Positions 1 to 5,380 of a DNA stretch of 8,272 nt are shown here, piece after piece. The notes below the pieces were generated by a model. That model was given only the letters and a program-made list of their open reading frames with translations, had not been told where the DNA came from and did not search any database. Each line of letters opens with the position of its first letter. The first letter of the stretch is position 1. The stretch comes from Acidithiobacillus sp. (GTDB taxonomy: Bacteria; Pseudomonadota; Gammaproteobacteria; Acidithiobacillales; Acidithiobacillaceae), in NCBI GenBank assembly GCA_027445725.1, contig DAIAVG010000054.1, positions 1 to 8,272 of the forward strand. The letters run 5' to 3'. The position numbers and the translations under genes were made by a program.

Positions 1-108
1 ATGCTCCAAAATAGCCTCACGGACGTAATAGGTCTTCGTGCGCCCTGTTGCTTTTGCCAACGCATCCAGACGCTTCTCGATGTCGCTGGACAGACGAACC
101 CCAATCAT
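1..108 (-). CDS. RelB-like ribbon-helix-helix antitoxin, N-terminal part (runs off the left edge)
   Basis: The 36 visible residues begin [19 protein letters not shown] and continue [16 protein letters not shown]. This is the pattern of RelB/CopG-type ribbon-helix-helix antitoxins: a short N-terminal strand (VRLS), a first helix with the ERL-like turn ([14 protein letters not shown]), then a second helix ([13 protein letters not shown]). Such proteins dimerise, bind DNA through the strand to repress their own operon, and neutralise a RelE/ParE-type ribonuclease or gyrase toxin with their C-terminus. That C-terminus, and any toxin gene, lie outside the window to the left. The ATG at 108-106 is preceded by a clear ribosome binding site (GAGAGGTG at 119-112) and by a palindrome at 120-144, so the start is well supported. 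The visible part has no lesion, unlike its antitoxin neighbours. Family call confident; the exact subfamily and partner toxin are inferred. Confidence 0.8.
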   Translation of the reverse strand, partial: MIGVRLSSDIEKRLDALAKATGRTKTYYVREAILEH

Positions 109-119
109 AAACACCTCTC

Positions 120-144
120 GATAAACACGTTAAACATGCTTATC
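120..144. promoter_or_regulatory. Candidate operator of the RelB-like antitoxin operon (25-bp imperfect palindrome)
   Basis: The arms GATAAACACGTT (120-131) and AACATGCTTATC (133-144) flank a single central A at 132, and 10 of 12 positions pair. The palindrome ends one base before the ribosome binding site of the antitoxin gene at 108-1. Ribbon-helix-helix antitoxins normally repress their own promoter through palindromic sites in this position, so autoregulation is the likely use. I see no convincing -35/-10 pair to fix the promoter itself. Confidence 0.55.
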
Positions 145-153
145 ATTCTGCGC

Positions 154-291
154 TTAGCCAGGAAAAAAAGGAAGCAGCCACTCCCTTCCACTCATCACCT
201 CTACAGCGCGACGCAACATGGCCTCTTGTTCCGGTGTAGCGCGCAGCCCCAGACGGGCGGAACGATGAGCAGTGACAACGTTAGTACAAAT
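154..291 (-). pseudogene. DUF1778 (TacA-like) antitoxin, N-terminal fragment without a start codon
   Basis: In frame on the minus strand the sequence reads TNVVTAHRSARLGLRATPEQ followed by EAMLRRAVEVM. This matches the N-terminus of DUF1778 antitoxins, the ribbon-helix-helix partners of GNAT acetyltransferase toxins that acetylate aminoacyl-tRNA. After about 35 residues the similarity stops; the rest (SGREWLLPFFPG, then TAA at 156-154) does not look like the family, which is normally about 90 residues. There is no ATG, GTG or TTG where the family starts: the codons before TNVV are ATT TGT, where an ATG AGT pair would be natural. No GNAT toxin follows; the next gene is an unrelated RelB-like antitoxin. 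I read it as a relic broken at both ends. The family assignment rests on the RLGLRATPEQE...LRRA motif. Confidence 0.55.
163..189 (-). terminator. Possible intrinsic terminator upstream of the RelB-like gene
   Basis: Read on the minus strand, GGAAG (189-185) can pair with CTTCC (174-170) across a 10-base loop, followed directly by seven T residues (169-163). The stem is only 5 bp, so it would be weak. It lies over the 3' end of the DUF1778 fragment and before the operator of the RelB-like gene. It could stop transcription arriving from the pilus operon or from the antitoxin remnants. Confidence 0.35.
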
Positions 292-303
292 GGCGAACGC
301 CGT

Positions 304-478
304 CTAGGCGGCTTTCGAGATCCGATTTAGGTTCAGGCCCTTATACTGTGCAATGGCTTCGCGCATAATCCAGTGCGCCGAGCGGCGGCGGACTTCTGCC
401 AAGCGCTGCACGCGCCCTTTCAATTCATCATCGAGTTTGATGGAAGTCGCCGTAGCAAAATGAAATGGAGTCAGTCAT
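304..478 (-). pseudogene. CopG-type ribbon-helix-helix antitoxin remnant (start lost or frameshifted, C-terminus missing)
   Basis: From 456 leftward the minus strand encodes ATATSIKLDDELKGRVQRLA, then EVRRRSAHWIMREAIAQY, then KGLNLNRISKAA and TAG at 306-304. The first two blocks are a complete ribbon-helix-helix DNA-binding domain (strand TSIKLD; helix DELKGRVQRLAEVRR; helix SAHWIMREAIAQY) of a familiar plasmid- and chromosome-borne CopG antitoxin family. Two faults are visible. The codon just before GCT ACG, where ATG is expected, is TTT, and the frame reaches a stop at 477-475 with no ATG, GTG or TTG. The tail after QY differs from the family's charged C-terminus that binds the toxin. An ATG at 478-476 would enter this frame if one T were removed from the four-T run (plus-strand aaaa, 457-460), so a one-base frameshift is an alternative to a recombination junction at the start codon. 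Confidence 0.6.
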
Positions 479-557
479 GCGAACCACTCAGCAAATGAGC
501 ATTACCCTCGTGAGCTACTGCGACAGTCTGCGCACGTTCCCCACGCGCCACCCCTAA
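477..557 (+). pseudogene. Possible ParD antitoxin start, plus strand (11 family-like residues only)
   Basis: The plus-strand frame opens with MRTTQQMSITL (477-509), which closely resembles the start of ParD antitoxins (usually a TTQQ-SITLP pattern). It then turns into unrelated residues VSYCDSLRTFPTRHP before TAA at 555-557. A good ribosome binding site, GGAG at 467-470, sits six bases before the ATG, as expected for a real gene start. Intact ParD proteins are about 80 to 90 residues and are followed by parE; neither is present. The match is short, so chance is not excluded, but the motif, the ribosome binding site and the other antitoxin relics beside it favour a truncated parD. Its ATG overlaps, on the opposite strand, the ATG that could start the CopG remnant. 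Confidence 0.4.
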
Positions 558-622
558 GGCCATGGCCTTGAGGGTGCCATTGTCGACAGCGGCGGGTGCT
601 GCTAATCGCTACTCTATAGCGC
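510..622. other. Intergenic stretch after pilY1, no recognisable gene
   Basis: I recognise no gene here. A minus-strand frame is open from 608 to 471 with an internal ATG at 563, giving 30 residues from MALGVARGERAQTVAVAHE onward. It has no ribosome binding site or family resemblance that I can name and overlaps the ParD-like start. No U-tract terminator follows pilY1 within this stretch, so transcription may continue into the antitoxin relics. Confidence 0.4.
556..569. repeat. 14-bp perfect palindrome AAGGCCATGGCCTT
   Basis: The palindrome is perfect and extends to 19 bp (554-572) with one mismatch. It lies 54 bases past the pilY1 stop. There is no T-tract on either side, so it is not a standard intrinsic terminator. 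It could be a protein-binding site or a small mRNA 3'-end hairpin, or be without function. Confidence 0.5.
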
Positions 623-3600
623 TCACTGGGTCATATCCAGGCGCCAGGCCACCGGACCGCCGAGGGGGAGTCCGGCACTTGTGGTCGCCGGAAATACCTT
701 GCTGCCGTTGGTATTGCTGGATGCCGACTGAATGATGGGGCGACCATTCATGAAACTCAGGTTCGGTGTCAGTGCATTCCCATACCCAACAATCAATGGT
801 CCAGTCTCTGGTGTACCGGTCAAATCGGTAACCAATCCAGATGGGTAAGCGCCATTGTTCAGTTGGAACAGATAATAGTAAGCGCTGGTCAATCCACAAC
901 TGTCGCCGGATGGTGGAACAGAAACGGGCAGGTAAACGGCGCCACCGGCCACCAGAGCGGCATCCGTAACTACGGCATTGCTTGGCAAGGTGGGGATGGC
1001 GTTGCTCGCCGTACTGTTGGCCGGTTGTGCCGTGAAGCCACTGGCACCATTGCGCCCTGCACCGGTAGTTGCCGAATACCACTGCGGAACCCATGAGCCA
1101 TTACTTTGCTGGATGGCGGTGATGCCGTTGCTGCTTTCCGCCGTCAACCAATAGCTGCCTCCCGAGTAGGATTCCTGCAGCCATTGAATGTTGGTGTTGG
1201 CATTACCGGGAAACGGCATCATGTCGGTCGAGCCAGCATCGCTCAGTGTCTGCCAGGAAACAGACGAAGCAGTCAACGTCGGCCAGGACGTGCCGGCAAC
1301 AGCTTTTGATGCGATTCCACTGTTGTTGCCGCTATTACCAGAGGATGAACCACCAAAAAGGGTTGATGAACTGAGTTCGAGAATCGAACTGCCGGCGCCA
1401 ACATACAAATTGCCGCCATCACCAAAAATAGGTATGGAAGTCAGTGTGCTGGGGCTCTTGATAAAGACCCCCGCACCGGAACTGACATTCATCAAAAACA
1501 CACCGGAAGAGCTGGGAGTTCCGCTGACAGAGTAATTGAGGGACCAGGCAACATAAGCTTGCCCCTTGCTATTCCAATAGGTGGCCGGATTTCCTGCAAT
1601 GCTCTGACTATAATCACTGCCCAGATCATACTCTGCAACCGTACTGGCCAAGCCTGGTGTACTTGTGCCAGACAACTGCAGATCGTACACGATCTGCCCG
1701 TTCTGGGCCGACCCTACCACATAAGTATGCCATGAAGTGGTGCTACTGCCATTGGACGAATCCAGATTGGTAAAGCCTCCAGCCATATTGTCGCCAGACC
1801 AAAAGTTCCCATAATTTTGCAACTGTGGAATCAGCCCACTAGGCATCCACGACCAAAGCACCGCAGGATTGGGCGTGCTACCGTTTGCATAGCCAATGGC
1901 TGTCAATAATCCGTCATTGCCGGAATACAGCACCGCGTTCTCGCGGGATGCGTGGTGTTGGGCAAAGCTCTGATATCCGTTATCGGCAAAGAGCTGGAAG
2001 TTGTTGGGCGGGGTCACGACCACCGGCTTTGCGCCGCTGGGCAATCCCACAAACCAGCCACTGGTACGGCCCCCAAGATAGGCGCCGCCATCCGTGGACG
2101 GGTTTTCCGTATAGGCCGCGATCGTCGCTGGGGAAGGCGTCGTGGCGCTGGTCTGGAACAGGCTGGCGGCGTTGCTGCCGCTCGCCAGCGTAGTCAGAGA
2201 AGTCTCTCCACCACTATAGAAACTGCTGCTACTGCTGATATTCGTTGTAGACACTGGGATCGCACCCAGCGTTTTCATCAGCGCCTCGGCATCCCAGGAC
2301 GGTGTCAGCGAGGCGGTGGAATTGAGCTGCCCGGTGGACAGAACCTGATATGCATTCAGGTCGCCTTGCCCATGCGACTGAGAAATCCGTAAAGGCGCAA
2401 AGGCATAGTCGCCGGCCTGCATCGTGGGTGGCGTGGAAAAACTGGACAGCAACGCCTGACCGGCCACACTGATAAAGGTGCTCTGCAGCGCGTTGGCCAA
2501 CTGACTGGCGTTTGTCACCTGAAAAGCGGTACCCGTACCTCCGGCGCTGGCCAGGGCGTTGGCCTGGGTAACGTCGCCGGCGTTCTGAGAAATGATGATG
2601 ACGTAAATCTTGACCCCCAGATTGTCATACAACGCTTTTGCGGTAGCGATAAGTGCCGTCTGTTCCTGCGAAGCTGTGTCGCCGGAATGTCCGTCAGAAA
2701 TGCCATCGAAGATAACCAGCATGTCATTGTGATAGCAGGCGGACACCCCAGCCCCATTTTGAGTATCGTTTTCAAAAGCCTGCCAGTAGGCATAGGCGTC
2801 ATTTAAGGCATCGTAGAGCGGTTCCTGCCGCCGATCATAGCTTGCCGACATGCTCGAATTGGCGATGGAGCGCGAACTGGAAGAACTCCCGATGGTTTGA
2901 TTGCTGTAGCTATATTCCAGTCCACTGGCGTTTTCCATGGGGTAGGCGGGATTGACCAATGCCGCAATAATGGGCGCATTGTTGCCCGCATTGTTGCCCG
3001 CATGGCTGGACGACGGCAGATTGACGAAAGTGCCCATCCACTGCGCACCCGCCCAGTTCCAACTGCCCAGGATACTTTCTGATTGCGGTTTAGCGGGGTA
3101 GCTTGCCGAGATCGTCCCGCTGTTGACCGTGGTCGCACCAGACCAGCCATCGGCCTGACCGGGAGTTAGATTCAGGCTGCTGCCACTCTGGCTGGTCCCC
3201 GACAACCACTTGGGGATGTAGCTGAAATAGGCGTTCTGCGATTCGCCTGACGGCAAATTAAACTGGTTGGATACCAGCGCCTCACCAGAAGCAATCTGCA
3301 CGCTGGTCGGCGCCGTTGCACCAGACGGCGTATTTGTCACATTACAGGTTTGACTATACGCATTATTGCTGATTGACCCATTCTGAAACAGAGGGGATCC
3401 TAAGGTGACATAATATAACGTGTTTCCCGCATACGTACTCGGGAACGACTGTTGGAAGAGAATGGGGCTGCCATTAGCTGCATTTTCTGTATAAATCGCC
3501 TGAAACGTGTTGGCCTGACTATTGTAAAACGTCTGGCAAAGATTCAGGACCGGCTCCGCAGCCCCAGAACTTGCCTGCTGCGGAGTCAGGCCCCCTCCAC

Positions 3601-4483
3601 CATAGTAGGAATACAGCCAAGCGCCACTGGACACAGAGGTGTTCTGCTGAGTGCCTTGCGGATAAGACACGGAGTACGGCAATCCACCCGTACCAGCGTT
3701 ATTGGTCAGATAGGTCACCGTGCCAAACAGCCCGCTGGAATTGAAAGGCGGTTGACCATTCGTGTTGCTCGAAGAGCCATTGAGGCCATTGCCGATAAAG
3801 GCATTTCCATCATCATTGAGACCGGTGTAGGTGCTGTTGTACACCGGCCACCAAGACACGAAAGCAAAGTTGAGCGGATTATCACCCACACCAGCCAATT
3901 GTGTAGAGGTATAGGTATCGTAGGGCGATGGAAAAGCGCCTGCTGCTCCCGCTGCCTGCCCTGGCAGATAAATATTCGGATAAATGGCATTGGAAGATTG
4001 CGAAACTGCCGAAGCCATCAGACCAAAAGCCTGCCGATAGGTAGCAAAGCCCAGATTGATGTTTTGCGCATAGTTACTGTTCAAAATATTGTAAAGCGCC
4101 TGCTTGGCGATATAAAAACGGGAGTCTGGTTGGTTACCGTATTGACCATAGGGAAAGGGCGTGCCCGTCCCCCCACAGGCTCCATCATTGAAAGTAGGTA
4201 CTGCCAGATAATCGCTGCTGGAGTTGTAATTGGCCGGACACTGATTTTCCAGCGGCACCGAAGTCGTGGAGCTTGTCGGTGCCGTGGCCAGGTTCGTGCC
4301 AGTCATATTCAGGCTCATGGAAGCTGAGTTGGAGAGCAGAATCATCAGATTGGGTTGGGCTTCGATCTCGGTGGGTGTCAAACTGGTACTGGAAGATCCC
4401 GCCCATGCCACGCTTCCCCAAAGGGCTGTTACAACAGCCATGATCAATGCCCGAGTTATCGGCCTTTTTACGCGCGACCTCAT
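623..4483 (-). CDS. pilY1: PilY1-type pilus tip adhesin and biogenesis factor (Neisseria PilC-like C-terminal domain)
   Basis: The product has 1286 residues. Residues 1-28 are a Sec signal peptide (basic start, hydrophobic core, AWA before G29). A von Willebrand A-like fold follows in split form: first strand NLMILLSNSASM (45-56), helix and strand near 135-160 (IAKQALYNILN, INLGFATY), then, after some 370 Ser/Asn/Gly-rich residues, QEPLYDALNDAYAYW (553-567) and C583 with NDMLVIFDG (586-594). The C-terminal propeller begins near 847 (NAVLYSGNDGLLTAIGY, then LWSWMPSGLIPQL and YVVGSAQNGQIVYDL) and ends in AWRLDMTQ. PilY1 proteins sit at the pilus tip with the minor pilins and act in assembly, retraction control, adhesion and surface sensing. 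Oddities: the metal-site DxSxS is S51-N-S53-A-S55, the usual Asp-rich calcium loop is not found (FGDGGN at 1020-1025 stands near where I expect it), and charge is very low. The start overlaps the stop of the preceding gene (ATGA, 4483-4480), with AAGGGGA upstream as ribosome binding site. Confidence 0.93.
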   Translation of the reverse strand: MRSRVKRPITRALIMAVVTALWGSVAWAGSSSTSLTPTEIEAQPNLMILLSNSASMSLNMTGTNLATAPTSSTTSVPLENQCPANYNSSSDYLAVPTFNDGACGGTGTPFPYGQYGNQPDSRFYIAKQALYNILNSNYAQNINLGFATYRQAFGLMASAVSQSSNAIYPNIYLPGQAAGAAGAFPSPYDTYTSTQLAGVGDNPLNFAFVSWWPVYNSTYTGLNDDGNAFIGNGLNGSSSNTNGQPPFNSSGLFGTVTYLTNNAGTGGLPYSVSYPQGTQQNTSVSSGAWLYSYYGGGGLTPQQASSGAAEPVLNLCQTFYNSQANTFQAIYTENAANGSPILFQQSFPSTYAGNTLYYVTLGSPLFQNGSISNNAYSQTCNVTNTPSGATAPTSVQIASGEALVSNQFNLPSGESQNAYFSYIPKWLSGTSQSGSSLNLTPGQADGWSGATTVNSGTISASYPAKPQSESILGSWNWAGAQWMGTFVNLPSSSHAGNNAGNNAPIIAALVNPAYPMENASGLEYSYSNQTIGSSSSSRSIANSSMSASYDRRQEPLYDALNDAYAYWQAFENDTQNGAGVSACYHNDMLVIFDGISDGHSGDTASQEQTALIATAKALYDNLGVKIYVIIISQNAGDVTQANALASAGGTGTAFQVTNASQLANALQSTFISVAGQALLSSFSTPPTMQAGDYAFAPLRISQSHGQGDLNAYQVLSTGQLNSTASLTPSWDAEALMKTLGAIPVSTTNISSSSSFYSGGETSLTTLASGSNAASLFQTSATTPSPATIAAYTENPSTDGGAYLGGRTSGWFVGLPSGAKPVVVTPPNNFQLFADNGYQSFAQHHASRENAVLYSGNDGLLTAIGYANGSTPNPAVLWSWMPSGLIPQLQNYGNFWSGDNMAGGFTNLDSSNGSSTTSWHTYVVGSAQNGQIVYDLQLSGTSTPGLASTVAEYDLGSDYSQSIAGNPATYWNSKGQAYVAWSLNYSVSGTPSSSGVFLMNVSSGAGVFIKSPSTLTSIPIFGDGGNLYVGAGSSILELSSSTLFGGSSSGNSGNNSGIASKAVAGTSWPTLTASSVSWQTLSDAGSTDMMPFPGNANTNIQWLQESYSGGSYWLTAESSNGITAIQQSNGSWVPQWYSATTGAGRNGASGFTAQPANSTASNAIPTLPSNAVVTDAALVAGGAVYLPVSVPPSGDSCGLTSAYYYLFQLNNGAYPSGLVTDLTGTPETGPLIVGYGNALTPNLSFMNGRPIIQSASSNTNGSKVFPATTSAGLPLGGPVAWRLDMTQ
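2976..2999. repeat. Two tandem copies of a 12-bp unit inside pilY1
   Basis: The unit gcattgttgccc occurs twice head to tail, followed by the first four bases of a third copy (3000-3003). On the coding strand each copy encodes Gly-Asn-Asn-Ala. The repeat keeps the reading frame and lies in the Ser/Asn/Gly-rich insertion of the PilY1 vWA-like region, where gain or loss of a copy by slippage would be tolerated. Confidence 0.85.
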
Positions 4484-4734
4484 GGGCGGATCCCCTTTTC
4501 CACGGAATGATGCCGATGTGCTGGCGGCGTACCCATGCCAGGATGATTCAGAGTGGCATCATTCCCCGATAAAGGGGGCTGCGGCGGCTTATTCCGGTGC
4601 AGGGCTTTGGGCGCCGCAAAGCCTTCCAGCGACGTCCCGGTGCCGATCCCCGGCGTCAGCGGCCCAGCCTGAGCCGACGTAAAACTGACACTGGCGAGCC
4701 CCGCTAGAGCAAGAAATGTCAACGAAACACGCAT
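4480..4734 (-). CDS. Small secreted Pro-rich protein of unknown function, coupled to pilY1
   Basis: I do not recognise this 84-residue protein. MRVSLTFLALAGLASVSFTS plus AQA forms a clear Sec signal peptide (residues 1-23, cleavage before G24). The mature part of about 61 residues is rich in Pro, Gly, Thr and His (KPPQPPLSG, NHPGMGTPPAHRHH), with no cysteine and no membrane segment, so it is probably unstructured in the periplasm or outside the cell. The ATG has a strong ribosome binding site (GAGG at 4746-4743 within GGAGAGGGGTG, 8-base spacing) and lies 25 bases after pilX. Its TGA overlaps the pilY1 ATG, so ribosomes finishing here can start pilY1. That position, signal peptide and signals argue for a real gene. 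In Pseudomonas aeruginosa a small gene, pilY2, lies near pilY1, but I see no sequence basis for equating them. A role as PilY1 partner or chaperone is only a guess from position. Confidence 0.75.
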   Translation of the reverse strand: MRVSLTFLALAGLASVSFTSAQAGPLTPGIGTGTSLEGFAAPKALHRNKPPQPPLSGNDATLNHPGMGTPPAHRHHSVEKGIRP

Positions 4735-4759
4735 AAATCACCCCTCTCCATCTGTATTT

Positions 4760-5380
4760 CTACTGTACCACTCGAACTACTGACTGCACCGTCACCCCCA
4801 GGCCACCGCCAGAGCCGGCTTTTTGGGCATGGATAAATACCACGTAATAATTGGCAGTCGGCGCATTACCGGTAATCTGGTAACCAGACAATGGCACTGG
4901 GTTCGTAGTTGAAGGAAAAATTACATATTGCACAGCAAAGGAAAACGGGCCGTACTGCACCGGTTGCGGTAACTGATAGCATGTGCTGGCGCTAGCGCAA
5001 CCTAGCCAGAAGGCAGGAGCGGGCGCTACCGGGTTAGTCTGCGTGCTGCTCGATCCATAGTTCGTCGGCACACCGACCATACTCGAAAAATAATAGCTTG
5101 GTGGGTTGATCTGCGGATTGTTCTGCTGTAACCACTGCGCCGCATTCTGCAAACCTTGATCTGTTGCTTCCTGGGCGGCATTCTGTACCGCCAGGTTGGA
5201 TGCGATCAACGTATTGTTTTTATTAAGATACAAATAGGCCATCAGGGCCAGGGTCACGGCAAAAATTAGTACCAGCACGATCACCAGGATGACACCACGT
5301 TCCTGATTTCCAGAATCCTGGCCTTCCCCGTGACCGGTGTATGCCGGCTCGAAAGTTTGCTGATCATCCTGCCGCTTCAT
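4760..5380 (-). CDS. pilX: Minor pilin PilX
   Basis: The product has 206 residues. A hydrophilic 29-residue leader ends in NQERG, followed by the hydrophobic stretch VILVIVLVLIFAVTLALMAYLYL (30-52). That is the PilX N-terminal pattern, in which a G precedes an aliphatic run and no Glu stands at mature position 5 (here I34). After it comes a helix rich in Gln, Asn and Ala (NAAQEATDQGLQNAAQWLQQ), then a globular part with two cysteines (WLGCASASTCYQL) able to form a disulfide. PilX belongs to the minor pilin complex that primes pilus assembly and links to PilY1. The start overlaps the pilW stop (ATGA, 5380-5377) and has GGGGTGG just upstream. Placement between pilW and pilY1 supports the assignment. 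Confidence 0.85.
   Translation of the reverse strand: MKRQDDQQTFEPAYTGHGEGQDSGNQERGVILVIVLVLIFAVTLALMAYLYLNKNNTLIASNLAVQNAAQEATDQGLQNAAQWLQQNNPQINPPSYYFSSMVGVPTNYGSSSTQTNPVAPAPAFWLGCASASTCYQLPQPVQYGPFSFAVQYVIFPSTTNPVPLSGYQITGNAPTANYYVVFIHAQKAGSGGGLGVTVQSVVRVVQ

Noticed and set aside
1..330. 109-residue open frame on the plus strand
   Set aside because: It runs antisense to the RelB-like gene and the DUF1778 fragment, both of which show family motifs; it has no recognisable features.
556..569. Palindrome considered as the pil operon terminator
   Set aside because: There is no T-tract after the hairpin on the minus strand, so it does not fit an intrinsic terminator.
471..608. Minus-strand open stretch with an internal ATG at 563 (30 residues)
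   Set aside because: No recognisable family, no clear ribosome binding site, and overlap with the ParD-like start; kept only as a note in the intergenic entry.
609..1094. 161-residue minus-strand frame overlapping the end of pilY1
   Set aside because: It is out of frame with pilY1, and its Arg/Trp/Gln-rich composition is typical of a shifted frame; the pilY1 frame shows propeller motifs here.
3452..4327. 291-residue open frame on the plus strand
   Set aside because: It lies wholly opposite pilY1, has Arg/Ile-rich composition without any domain, and is an antisense shadow of a Ser/Asn/Gly-rich gene.
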